The position numbers and the translations under genes were made by a program. From NCBI GenBank assembly GCA_964627045.1, contig CAZVIK010000079.1, positions 1 to 16,388 on the forward strand: a stretch of DNA of 16,388 nt, in the 5' to 3' direction. This document shows, in pieces, positions 1 to 7,596 of this stretch (the stretch's first letter is position 1; each line of letters begins with the position of its first letter). The notes below the pieces were generated by a model. That model saw only the letters and a list, made by a program, of their open reading frames with translations, was not told the DNA's origin and did not search any database. The stretch is from CAZVIK01 sp964627045. Lineage in GTDB: Bacteria > Acidobacteriota > Terriglobia > Bryobacterales > Bryobacteraceae.

Positions 1-320
1 ACGACCGTCTCGAAGTCGATCTGGTTGTTGACACGGGCGTAGTAGAACCCTGTGGGGCGGTTCCCGAACATCACGACGCCTGGACCGTGCAGCCAGGCGG
101 AGAACGCGGGGATGGACGCCGGGTTCGGCGCGATGCACTCGCAGGTGGCGATGAACTCATCATACACGCAGTCGCCTTCGGTAATCGTCAGCGTCCCGCT
201 GCGCCCCGGCACCGCCTGCGTGGTCACGCGCTCCTTGGGCCTGGAGATGGCCGGGTGGGTCAGCACATGGATTCCGTAGTCTGTACATTTCACGCCATTC
301 CAAGCGAACCAGTCGGCCAT
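1..320 (-). CDS. Distal tail protein (Dit), partial, 3' end cut by window edge
   Basis: Distal tail proteins form the hexameric hub at the tail tip that joins the tail tube to the baseplate or tail fibre. The visible part begins MADWFAWNGVKCTDYGIHVL and continues with an ERVTTQAVPGRSGTLTITEG stretch and, near the window edge, RPTGFYYARVNNQ. This matches the N-terminal pattern of the SPP1 gp19.1 / Sipho_tail family: an opening strand, a VPGR-SGxLTxTEG turn and a G-FYYAR strand. About 106 residues are present; the C-terminal part lies beyond the left edge. Two in-frame ATGs exist (326 and 320). I chose 320 because GAGGTG lies 7 bases upstream of it but only 1 base upstream of 326. It follows the tape measure stop by 24 bases, the usual order. 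Confidence 0.85.
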   Translation of the reverse strand, partial: MADWFAWNGVKCTDYGIHVLTHPAISRPKERVTTQAVPGRSGTLTITEGDCVYDEFIATCECIAPNPASIPAFSAWLHGPGVVMFGNRPTGFYYARVNNQIDFETV

Positions 321-344
321 CTCCATTCACCTCACGATGCTTTT

Positions 345-3300
345 TTAGCGGAGGCCCATGCCCGCGTACTGGGTTTTATTGAACTGCGCAAGCTCAATGG
401 CAAGGCTGCGCACATCTTTCTCATCCCGGACGTATAGCTTGTCCACCTGTACGGTCACGCTCTGGTCCTGATGATAGGTGCGACGGTTATCATAAGAGGT
501 ACTGCCGCCAACACCCGCCTGTGCGGCGCCGGTCAGGTATCGGGCGGCATTCTGGATGGCCTTCGCCTGGGCTTTGCTCTCGAGGATCGTGCCTTCGCCA
601 ATGCCCCGGACCATCATCCGCCCGACCTCATCCCTGAATACACGGGAAGGGGACTGAATCTTCAGCTTCGCCTTCGCGGCACGTACGGCTGCTTCTGCCA
701 CAATCCGCATGGCGTTCACGACGAGATTCTGGCCGCTCAGAATGCCGAGGGCGAGGCCAGTCATAACAGAAAGGCCGATAGGTTTCGTCGTACTCATGGA
801 TAGTCCAGTTTTCAACGCTGAAATGGCTTTCGCCGACGTAACCCCGGCCGCGGAGCCGAACCCGTAGGCCATCATGCCACCCGCGATACCGGAAGACAGG
901 TCGACGCCTATCGGCCGCGTCATGGTGGAGGGCGAGTGCGTCTGTGCCGCGGCACGCAGCGCGGTTTCAATGGAAGTGGCGACTGTGGCCGCATCTCCAG
1001 TCCAGCCATAGGCAGTGAGGCCACTCGCGATGCCGGCGGAAATGTCATTGCCGACACCCAGATACTCGTCCGCGGTCCGCACTACGGTGAGCAGCGCGTT
1101 CAGCTGCTCGCGCACCTTCGCCTCGGCGTCGGCGTCAAGCGTACCACTGCTGAGCGCCGCCATCGCCTGGGCGATGTAGGTGGCGATGCTCTGAAGTTCC
1201 TCAGGGTTGAGGCTAAAGAGTTGTTCCAGCACCACCGACTTGCCCTGCTGGGCGCTTAAGGTTTCGCCGGCCGCGGCCAGATCCTCCACGCCCTGCACGA
1301 GGCTGGTGATGGAGGTGACTTTGTCGGAGGTGCTGGATTTCAGCCAGTCGGGCAGGAAGTTCTGCGGCTTCGTGTTCAAGCCTGCTTCGGCGTTCTGAAC
1401 GCCCTCCGGGGAACCGATCTTCGGCAGCACCTGCACGTGGAGTACGCCGTTCTCGTCGGTGCCCAGCACCAGGTCGGTAGCCTTGATTTGCGCGACGGCA
1501 TCGGGCGTGACCGGGATCGGGACGCCGTGCTCATCGTATAGCGCCAGAAGTCCGGCGTTGAATTTGTCCTTGAACGTCTGCTCCGCACCTTCGACCATGC
1601 CGACCTTCATGACCTGGCCGTCGAGGTCGATGGGGTTCGCCGCGCGGAAGTCCGCCGCGGCTTGGGCGTCGATGGGCGTCAGTTGCACGATGCCAGTGAC
1701 GGTAGCGGAGAGCGTCGTGGTCAATGAGGACGTGTCGGTCTTGAACTGCTCCCACGCGGCGGACGCGCTGGTCAGGTCCAGGTCCACCAGCACGCGCTTG
1801 ACCTCGTCCGGTAGCGCCTCATTGAACATGGTGGAAAGGCCTTCGAAGGACCCGGCGTTAGCCTTGAGGAAATCGGCGATAGAGGTGTACCCGCCCAGCA
1901 CGTCCGTGATGTTGAGGTCGGGGAAAAGCTTCTGCGTCTCCTCGGGCGTGAATCCGCCCTGCTGGACCGCGTCCTGGATCTGGGTCAGGATCGCAAGGTA
2001 CGAGGCCAGTTCGCCTTCATCCATGCCCTTCGTCAGCTCGTCCAGTTGCGTCAGGATGCCGGAGGTATTGCCGCCCTGGGCGGATGCGATCTGGAACTCG
2101 GAGAGCAGGCCGACCAGCTTCTGAAGCTTCTCGTCGGCCCCACCGAGCTCATTGCTCTGTAGCAGCATCGGCTCCACAAGCTGGGACAGCGCCTCAGCGT
2201 ACTTCCGGGCGCCTTCGAGTTTCGCCTGGTTGTGCTGTTCATTCAGTGCGTCGAGCGCTTTCTGCTTGTCCGCGCCATCCTGCATGGCGGCGATGACCTT
2301 GTACTCGGAAGCGTAGGTCTCCTCGAGCGCGGCATTGTACTCGGCGCTGCCCTGGGTAGCGGCCTTCATGGCATCGGCGTACAAGTCGATGGAGGTGGAA
2401 CCGCCCTCTGCTTCCAGCCTCGCCTTCTCGGCCTCCACGCCCTGCAAGATCTTCTCGTACCCGCCGGATTCCCCCAGCGCGTACTCCAGCTTGATCTGCA
2501 CCCGCTGAGTGACGATCTCCTCAAGCCGCGCCTGATCCTTTTCGGTGAGTTTCCCGTTCCGGCGTTTTTTGAGTAGAGATTGGACTTCCTTGTCGTAGGA
2601 ATCGAGCTGTTTCAAAACCTCGTCCGAGCGCGAATCCTTGACGCCCAGCCCGGAGAGGATCTTCTGGCGCTCCTCAACCGCTTGGCGCAGCTGATCACTG
2701 TCCGCCTTGAACTCGTCCACATAGGACTTGACGATTTCTGAGGTTTCCTGCTTGCCGTCGGTCCAGGTGGCGTTGAGCCGGGAGAGCCAATCCTTTGATT
2801 CCTCGATCCCGCCGAAGCTGTCCGGGGTCAGGCCGAACCGCGCGAACGCGTCATTTCCAGTATCGAATACGGTGGAGGCTTGCTGCTCCGACCATTCCTT
2901 GGCTGTCTCCGCCATGCCCTGGAGCGCTTCGCGGGCTTCTCTAGCACCGGAGGCGTAGTCGATCCAGCGGTACGCGCCATACAGCGCCGCCGCTGCGACC
3001 GCCGCAATGCCGACGGGTCCCAAGAGGCTCCCACACGCGGCCAGCACACCCTTCATCCCGCCGCCCGCGGAAACCGCGGTGGTGATCAGTTTCCCGAACC
3101 CGGTGGAGAACGTTCCGACGGCGGTATTCAGCTTGCCCAGCACCAGAATCCCCGGTCCGATCCCGGCGACCCACGCGGCCGCGGTGATCAGTGCCTGGCG
3201 CTGGCCCTCGTCCAGTTCCATGAGGCTGTCCAGCAGATCGTGCGCGCCAGAGATCATTTTCTTGAGGGTCGGGGAAAGGTCGTCGCCGATCGTCTGCCCG

Positions 3301-4964
3301 AGCAGCTTCACCTTGTTGCCGAGGATCGTGATCCGGCTCTGGGTGGTGGCGTACCGAGTGGATGCCTCCTTCGTCAGCGCGGTATTTCGCTTCCACTCGT
3401 CGTTTGCCATGGTAAGAGACTTCCCGAACAGCTCATTGGCATTGGTGGCGCGCAGCAGCGTATCCCGGAGCCTGACTTCGGTGATGCCCATGTCCTGCAG
3501 TGTCGCGATGGCGCTGATTCCGGACTCGTCCATCTTCGAAAGGCCCACGATGAACGCCTGAATGGCAGACGCCGCGTCAGTCTTCCATGCCTCACGGAAT
3601 TCGGAGGACGTCATGCCGGAGACCTTCGCAAAATCGGACAGGCCGTTCTTCCCGGTCTCCGCGGCCAGCTGCATCTGCACCATGATCTTGCTGAACGCAG
3701 AGCCGCCCGCTTCGGCCTCGATGCCCACTGACGCCAGCGCAGCGGAGAAGCCCAGGATCTGCGATTCGCTAAGCCCGACCTGCGTGCCAGCGGAGGCGAG
3801 CCGAGTCGCCATGTTGACGATGTCCCGCTCCGTGGTGGCCATGTTGTTGCCGAGCTCGACGATGACCGAGCCCAGACGCCCGAAGTTGTCCTGGGCCATG
3901 CCAGTCACGTTGGCAAACTGGGCGAGCGCCGTCGCGGCTTCTTCAGAAGCCAGGTTCGTCGCGTTGCCCAGGTCGATCATGGCCCGTGTGAACGGCGTCA
4001 GCGCGGAATTCTTGATGCCCAGCTGTCCCGCGTTCTCCATGACGGCGGCGATGGCGGAAGTGTCCGCCGTCACCTGGGTGGACATGGACTTCACATCGGA
4101 GGCGAGCCGCTTGTACTCTCCTTCTGTCGCGTCAACGGTCTTTCTGACGCCGGCGAACGCTTCCTCGAAATCGATGGACGCTTTGGCGGCGGCGACGCCC
4201 AGCCCGGCGAGCGGAACAGAGACGAATGTGGTCAGTTTCTGTCCGGTGCGCTCCAGCGCCTGGCCGGCGGCGGTGGCCTTCTTCCCAAAGGACTCCATGG
4301 CGGCGCCCGAGGCGAGCCACTTCGAACGTGCTTTTTCAAGCCGCTGTGTTGTGCTCTGGATCGCGGCTTCGGTTTCCTTGAGCGCGGCCTTGGCATGGTT
4401 GAGGTTGGTTTCTGCCTTCGTCACTGCGTCAGCGGCGCTCTGCATGGACTTTCGGCTGGCGCCTAGCTGGCCTTCCAGCCTCTTGATCTCCGCGCCGGTC
4501 GCCTTGTACTGTTCCTCGAGGTCCAGCAGTTCCAGCCCGAGCCGGTTGGATTCGTCGCTGTTGTCGCCGGTCGCCTTGACGCTGGCCTGGTAGGCCGCGC
4601 GGGTCTGATCGATCCGGCCCTTGAGGTCGGCGTACTTCGTCCGGGCGCCATCCAGCGAGGTGTTCAGTTCATCATTCTTCCGGACGGCGGCCGTGAGCTT
4701 CGCGTTGGCGGCGTCCAGTGCACGCCGGTACTGCTCCACCGCCTTCTGCTGGAGGGCCAGCTTGTCCCGGAGCATAGAGAGGTTCGCGCCCAGCCCGGTG
4801 GCGGACTTCTCAAACCCGGCCACACCGGCGCCCGCCTTCTTGAACCGGCTCTCCGCCTGCTGGATCTGCTTATTGATGCTGCCAAGGTTCCGGGAGAAGT
4901 TGTCCGAGTCAAGGGATAGCGACACGACGAGGTCGCGCAGGGTTTCGGCCACAGGTATCGCCAT
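345..4964 (-). CDS. Phage tail tape measure protein, TP901 family
   Basis: The tape measure sets tail length and is ejected with the DNA. At 1,539 residues it is the largest gene of the module. Residues about 25-220 are a heptad-like, Lys/Glu/Ala-rich coiled coil. About 255-590 is the TP901 core, with FEEAFAGVRKTVDAT near its start and a VMENAGQLGI motif. Hydrophobic glycine/alanine-rich segments follow around 610-640 and 670-700 (for example VGIAAVAAAALYGAYRWIDY) and could be membrane-interacting. The C-terminus carries repeated SPS-R / G-I-A-G-M units typical of the family. By the general rule of about 1.5 angstrom per residue, the tail would be roughly 230 nm long (inference). The ATG has only GAGAGG directly against it, a poor spacing, so translation may be coupled to the chaperone T frame, which stops 15 bases upstream. 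Confidence 0.95.
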   Translation of the reverse strand: MAIPVAETLRDLVVSLSLDSDNFSRNLGSINKQIQQAESRFKKAGAGVAGFEKSATGLGANLSMLRDKLALQQKAVEQYRRALDAANAKLTAAVRKNDELNTSLDGARTKYADLKGRIDQTRAAYQASVKATGDNSDESNRLGLELLDLEEQYKATGAEIKRLEGQLGASRKSMQSAADAVTKAETNLNHAKAALKETEAAIQSTTQRLEKARSKWLASGAAMESFGKKATAAGQALERTGQKLTTFVSVPLAGLGVAAAKASIDFEEAFAGVRKTVDATEGEYKRLASDVKSMSTQVTADTSAIAAVMENAGQLGIKNSALTPFTRAMIDLGNATNLASEEAATALAQFANVTGMAQDNFGRLGSVIVELGNNMATTERDIVNMATRLASAGTQVGLSESQILGFSAALASVGIEAEAGGSAFSKIMVQMQLAAETGKNGLSDFAKVSGMTSSEFREAWKTDAASAIQAFIVGLSKMDESGISAIATLQDMGITEVRLRDTLLRATNANELFGKSLTMANDEWKRNTALTKEASTRYATTQSRITILGNKVKLLGQTIGDDLSPTLKKMISGAHDLLDSLMELDEGQRQALITAAAWVAGIGPGILVLGKLNTAVGTFSTGFGKLITTAVSAGGGMKGVLAACGSLLGPVGIAAVAAAALYGAYRWIDYASGAREAREALQGMAETAKEWSEQQASTVFDTGNDAFARFGLTPDSFGGIEESKDWLSRLNATWTDGKQETSEIVKSYVDEFKADSDQLRQAVEERQKILSGLGVKDSRSDEVLKQLDSYDKEVQSLLKKRRNGKLTEKDQARLEEIVTQRVQIKLEYALGESGGYEKILQGVEAEKARLEAEGGSTSIDLYADAMKAATQGSAEYNAALEETYASEYKVIAAMQDGADKQKALDALNEQHNQAKLEGARKYAEALSQLVEPMLLQSNELGGADEKLQKLVGLLSEFQIASAQGGNTSGILTQLDELTKGMDEGELASYLAILTQIQDAVQQGGFTPEETQKLFPDLNITDVLGGYTSIADFLKANAGSFEGLSTMFNEALPDEVKRVLVDLDLTSASAAWEQFKTDTSSLTTTLSATVTGIVQLTPIDAQAAADFRAANPIDLDGQVMKVGMVEGAEQTFKDKFNAGLLALYDEHGVPIPVTPDAVAQIKATDLVLGTDENGVLHVQVLPKIGSPEGVQNAEAGLNTKPQNFLPDWLKSSTSDKVTSITSLVQGVEDLAAAGETLSAQQGKSVVLEQLFSLNPEELQSIATYIAQAMAALSSGTLDADAEAKVREQLNALLTVVRTADEYLGVGNDISAGIASGLTAYGWTGDAATVATSIETALRAAAQTHSPSTMTRPIGVDLSSGIAGGMMAYGFGSAAGVTSAKAISALKTGLSMSTTKPIGLSVMTGLALGILSGQNLVVNAMRIVAEAAVRAAKAKLKIQSPSRVFRDEVGRMMVRGIGEGTILESKAQAKAIQNAARYLTGAAQAGVGGSTSYDNRRTYHQDQSVTVQVDKLYVRDEKDVRSLAIELAQFNKTQYAGMGLR

Positions 4965-4979
4965 CCTCTCACAAGAAAA

Positions 4980-5189
4980 TTAGCGCGGCCGCTGTGGCCA
5001 CGCTTCGTCGATGAATCTTCGCTTCGGGATCTTCGTGCGCTCTTCATGCCGCGCGTCCCAAGCGCGGACAGAGAGAAAGCCGGGCATGTCCATGCCGTCA
5101 ATGTCGGTCATGGTCCACCCGGCTTTCAGGAGTTCGTTGTAGGTCGCCAGGACGTAGTCGTGCAGCGTCAGGACGCCTTCGTCTCCTGC
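4980..5189 (-). CDS. Tail assembly chaperone, T-frame extension (likely made by -1 frameshift)
   Basis: This reading frame carries a compact domain, LHDYVLATYNELLKAGWTMT then DIDGMDMPGFLSVRAWDA, ending in KRRFIDEAWPQRPR. It lies between the G-frame chaperone and the tape measure, where the gpT extension of gpG-gpT chaperones normally sits. It is in the -1 frame relative to the G frame. The frame stays open upstream to a TTG at 5342, and the first internal ATG lies inside the conserved-looking domain, so independent initiation looks unlikely. The 5' limit given here is approximate. Known role of such fusions: the GT protein recruits tube subunits to the tape measure during tail assembly. No canonical slippery heptamer is visible in the overlap, so the mechanism is unproven. 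Confidence 0.65.
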   Translation of the reverse strand, partial: AGDEGVLTLHDYVLATYNELLKAGWTMTDIDGMDMPGFLSVRAWDARHEERTKIPKRRFIDEAWPQRPR

Positions 5190-5527
5190 GCTGCTGGAAT
5201 AGGGAATTCGGAGAGCACGGAAGTGGCCTGCGCCTGGACGGCCATCATGGCGAAGGTGATGTCGTGGATCAGGCGGTCGACCGGGTAATGGTCGAAAACG
5301 TCGTCGGGCGAGAACTGGTTGCCGAAAAGGATACAGAACCAACGAACGAGCACGTCCATGGCTTCCTCAACGCTGGTTTCGTCGGGGACGGCGTTCCCCT
5401 CCAGTGCGCTCTTCGCGAGTCCGGTGATGTGCGCGTGCATTTTCGCGGCGGGTCCCATCTCCCGCAGCGCGCGGCCGGACACAAAATCAATGGAGTACTT
5501 CTTCTCCCCAAGGGTGCAGGTGATCAT
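5168..5527 (-). CDS. Tail assembly chaperone, G-frame
   Basis: A 119-residue soluble protein beginning MITCTLGEKKYSIDFVSGRA, lying between the major tail protein and the tape measure. That position, the size and the overlapping -1 frame downstream identify it as the short tail assembly chaperone (lambda gpG analogue). Such proteins keep the tape measure soluble and coat it before the tube polymerises. The sequence has an N-terminal beta-type segment (G-KKYSIDF-SGRALREM), then mostly helices, including FDHYPVDRLIHDITFAMMAV. The ATG at 5527 has GGGAG 8 bases upstream. The family assignment rests on context and general pattern rather than on a diagnostic motif. Confidence 0.75.
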   Translation of the reverse strand: MITCTLGEKKYSIDFVSGRALREMGPAAKMHAHITGLAKSALEGNAVPDETSVEEAMDVLVRWFCILFGNQFSPDDVFDHYPVDRLIHDITFAMMAVQAQATSVLSEFPIPAAQETKAS

Positions 5528-5551
5528 GATCGGATCTCCCTTCTATTGAAA

Positions 5552-6163
5552 TCAGGTGCCGGAAGTCACGACTGGCGTGTACACGCTGGTCAGGAACGTC
5601 GCGGCCTTCTCAGTGGTGAACCCGTTCTGGCCCTCATCGGCAATTGCCTGATAGCGCCCGTCATTGGTGCGCTTGAGGAAGGACCACTCAAGCTTACCCG
5701 TCTGCCTGGTCAGCGTTTTGCCTTCCTTCGTGTGGTACTGCTCGGTGGCGGGCTTAGCGCGGCCCTTGAAGAGCCACACATAGCGGTAGGTTCCGTCCGC
5801 CTTCTCACTCTTGAACCCAAGTGCGAAATAGGGTGGCGAATCCCCCGCAGCGCGGAGAAGCACGCCATTGTCGTCAATAGTGTTGCCCAGGATCATCTCC
5901 TGCATGGACAGCGGGATATCCGCCATCTCCATGGTCAGCTTGACGTCGGGGTCGGGATAGACAACGTCGCCCTCGACGTCGTCGTAGTACTGCACCTCAG
6001 GATCGGCGTTCTCCGGGGCGATCTGCGCGTCGATGGCGCCGGCGAGAAGCTGCAGCGTGCCGTAGGTGAGCGTGGCTTCTGTATCGGTGGTCAGCGGCGC
6101 GAGCACCACGTTTTTCAAGCCAACGGTGCTGGAAACCGCGGGGGATGCGGTCGGTTCAGGCAT
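5552..6163 (-). CDS. Major tail protein, phi13 type
   Basis: This 203-residue protein would form the tail tube. The pattern fits the phi13-type major tail family of Gram-positive phages: an N-terminal GLKNVVLAPLTTDTEATLTYG segment, then a strand-rich core with LTMEMADIPLSMQEMILGN and PPYFALGFKSEKADGTYRYV, and WLFKGRAKPATEQYHTKEGK towards the C-terminus. A good AGGAGG ribosome binding site lies 7 bases before the ATG and overlaps the TAG stop of the gp10-like gene. A terminator-like hairpin (6189-6221) lies just upstream, so this gene may be expressed differently from the head genes. The protein ends TSVYTPVVTSGT with no added Ig-like domain. Confidence 0.9.
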   Translation of the reverse strand: MPEPTASPAVSSTVGLKNVVLAPLTTDTEATLTYGTLQLLAGAIDAQIAPENADPEVQYYDDVEGDVVYPDPDVKLTMEMADIPLSMQEMILGNTIDDNGVLLRAAGDSPPYFALGFKSEKADGTYRYVWLFKGRAKPATEQYHTKEGKTLTRQTGKLEWSFLKRTNDGRYQAIADEGQNGFTTEKAATFLTSVYTPVVTSGT

Positions 6164-6174
6164 GGATGTTCCTC

Positions 6175-6612
6175 CTAGCTATCGATTCGAAAACACAAAA
6201 GCCCCCGTTTGTCGAGGGCTTCGTTCAGGAGCTTCTTCATTTCTTCATAGGCTTCTTCCGCCCTGGCATCAAAGGCTGGACGAACGAATGGGTGCGGCGG
6301 CGCGGGATGTGGACCACCATGGCCGAATTCAACCGGGACTGAATACCCGGCTCCCGCTTCGCCGGAATGCACACCAACGGTCACGAGGGCGGCGCCATGT
6401 TTGCGGGAACTTCCTCTGATCTTCAAGGAGTCTCTCAGATGGCCGGACCGGGGATGGGGATCAGTGCTGGCGTTTTGGATCATCTGATCCAGTATCGGCT
6501 GCGCGGCGCCCTTCAGGATCTTCGTGGTCGTGGCTCCGTCATCACCAAGCGCGCCCGCTATGGAGGCGAGATCGCTTTTCAGGCCATCCGCGCCGTTCAA
6601 TTGCATGCCCAT
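6175..6612 (-). CDS. HK97 gp10-like head-tail/tail completion protein
   Basis: A 145-residue protein with the HK97 gp10 family signature: an N-terminal helix-rich half, then PRSGHLRDSLKIRG, a VGVHSGEAGAGYSVPVEFGH strand segment and a conserved PHPFVRPAFDA motif followed by a C-terminal helix (EEAYEEMKKLLNEAL). Members act at the head-tail joining or tail completion step. The ATG at 6612 is preceded by GGAGGAGGTG with 7-base spacing; a second ATG at 6606 is the alternative. The last codons overlap an intrinsic-terminator-like hairpin on the same strand, and the short tail KRGLLCFRIDS is encoded in it. In many related phages this gene precedes the tail terminator gene; here it follows it. Confidence 0.88.
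   Translation of the reverse strand: MGMQLNGADGLKSDLASIAGALGDDGATTTKILKGAAQPILDQMIQNASTDPHPRSGHLRDSLKIRGSSRKHGAALVTVGVHSGEAGAGYSVPVEFGHGGPHPAPPHPFVRPAFDARAEEAYEEMKKLLNEALDKRGLLCFRIDS
6189..6221 (-). terminator. Terminator-like hairpin at the end of the gp10-like gene
   Basis: On the minus strand AAGCCCTCG pairs with CGGGGGCTT across an ACAAA loop (nine pairs, one of them G-U), followed by TTGTGTTTTC. It overlaps the last codons of the gp10-like gene and lies just before the ribosome binding site of the major tail protein. It could attenuate or separate head and tail transcription. Confidence 0.5.
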
Positions 6613-6615
6613 TGA

Positions 6616-6951
6616 TCACACCTCCTCCGTGCCCACCCACGTCCAGATGACGAGGAAGGTCTTCGTGTCCTCCTCGTAGTCGGTGCGCTCCTCATCCATG
6701 CCAAACCCTGCCGCTCGCATGGCAGCGCGAACGACAAGAATGACGCTCGTCACGTCGCCGGTACTCCAGAGCGTCAGGTAGACATAGTGCCGGTACGAGA
6801 TCGGAGCGTCGTCGAGGTGCTCGGCTTCTACGGTCAGGGTGGTGTAGGTGAGGTACTGGGCGGGAGGGGTTGGATATGCGGCGCTTGCGCGCCAGACATG
6901 TGCGAAGGCGGGGATTCCAGTCGGTGTAAGCGCGGCCTGCACGCTCTTCAT
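6616..6951 (-). CDS. Tail terminator / tail completion-like protein (DUF3168-like)
   Basis: A 111-residue protein lying between the head closure gene and the gp10-like gene. Its N-terminus (MKSVQAALTPTGIPAFAHVW), the PPAQYLTYTTL strand, the RHYVYLTLWSTG strand, a helix with VRAAMRAAGFGM and a final DYEEDTKTFLVIWTWVG strand resemble the small tail-terminator or DUF3168-type proteins that cap the tail tube and join it to the head. The ATG overlaps the upstream stop as ATGA, which indicates translational coupling. The assignment is from general pattern and position; the detailed family name is less certain than its place in the neck region. Confidence 0.7.
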   Translation of the reverse strand: MKSVQAALTPTGIPAFAHVWRASAAYPTPPAQYLTYTTLTVEAEHLDDAPISYRHYVYLTLWSTGDVTSVILVVRAAMRAAGFGMDEERTDYEEDTKTFLVIWTWVGTEEV

Positions 6952-7298
6952 CCGCTCACCGCCTTTCGCCGGGCAGTCTTGAGCAGAAGGAAATCACGCA
7001 GGTGGTCGAACCCGTTGACCTGCACGATCTCCCTCCGCTGGCCTTTAAACTCTACCCACATGCCGGGCTCAATGTCGGGGCGGTACCGGATCGAGAAGTT
7101 GGCCACGTCCTCCAGGTTGCCGGCCGCGGCTTCGAAGAACTCCCGGTGACCGGCGTCGCGGGCAGAAGCCCATACATTGCAGACAATGGTATCGGCTTCC
7201 ACGGGGTAACCGTTTTCGTTGGTCGTGGTAGCCGTCCGCCCCACTGTGATTCGGTGCCGGAGGTCGCCCGCTTTGGGCTTCGTATTGCTTGTCGCCAC
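6948..7298 (-). CDS. Head closure / head-tail adaptor protein
   Basis: A 116-residue protein with the pattern of the SPP1 gp16 / phage head-tail adaptor family: GDLRHRITVGRTATTTNENG at the start (LRHRITV is characteristic), a central W-SARDAGHREFFEAAAGN segment, then IRYRPDIEPGMWVEFKGQR and IVQVNGFDHLRDFLLLKTA. Such proteins bind under the connector and close the DNA channel after packaging. The start is GTG at 7298, supported by AAGGAGG 9 bases upstream. The stop overlaps the next gene start as ATGA. Confidence 0.88.
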   Translation of the reverse strand: MATSNTKPKAGDLRHRITVGRTATTTNENGYPVEADTIVCNVWASARDAGHREFFEAAAGNLEDVANFSIRYRPDIEPGMWVEFKGQRREIVQVNGFDHLRDFLLLKTARRKAVSG

Positions 7299-7313
7299 AG
7301 CGGGTCGCCTCCT

Positions 7314-7595
7314 TTAGAAGAGTTTCATGGGGTCGCGGTACGGCCAGAGCAGCGCGCGAAATGCAGCGATCATGGCGTCATAAGCATCCTGGTCGCCGCT
7401 CTCGCGGTTGGCATAGAAATGGCCGCAGAACAGGAGCACCGCAAGACGGACAGGCTCCGGCGTGGGATCCATGAAAGTCGTCATGCAGAACGCTTCGCAG
7501 GCGGCTTTCGCGGCCTGAATCAGGGAGGAGAGCAGTGCGTCCTCCTCGCCTGATTCAATCCTGAGGTGCGCCTTCAGTTCAGAAAGCGAGACCAT
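7314..7595 (-). CDS. Head-tail connector protein, gp6-like
   Basis: A small 93-residue, mainly helical protein starting MVSLSELKAHLRIESGEEDA, the hallmark of the HK97 gp6 / SPP1 gp15 connector family (L-ELK-HLRI-xx-ED-LL-xLIxAA). A-ACEAFC and a helix with RLAVLLFCGHFYANRES follow. It would form the ring bound to the portal after DNA packaging. It begins 2 bases after the capsid stop codon; its ribosome binding site (AAGGCGG) lies inside the last capsid codons, so the two are probably translationally linked. Confidence 0.9.
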   Translation of the reverse strand: MVSLSELKAHLRIESGEEDALLSSLIQAAKAACEAFCMTTFMDPTPEPVRLAVLLFCGHFYANRESGDQDAYDAMIAAFRALLWPYRDPMKLF

Positions 7596-7596
7596 C

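Noticed and set aside
2108..2139. Inverted repeat GGCCGAC/GTCGGCC enclosing AGCTTC-T-GAAGCT in the tape measure gene
   Set aside because: Well paired, but deep within coding sequence, no T-tract on either strand and no context suggesting a role.
2880..3731. Plus-strand open frame (283 codons) opposite the tape measure gene
   Set aside because: Arg/Gly/His-rich shadow of the tape measure TP901 region with no start signal.
3562..4593. Long plus-strand open frame (343 codons) opposite the tape measure gene
   Set aside because: It is antisense to a clear coding gene, has Ser/Ala/Arg-rich low-information sequence and no ribosome binding site; GC-rich antisense frames often stay open.
5264..6178. 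Plus-strand open frame (304 codons) across chaperone, major tail and gp10 genes
   Set aside because: It crosses several well-supported minus-strand genes and their boundaries, with no family pattern; a shadow frame.
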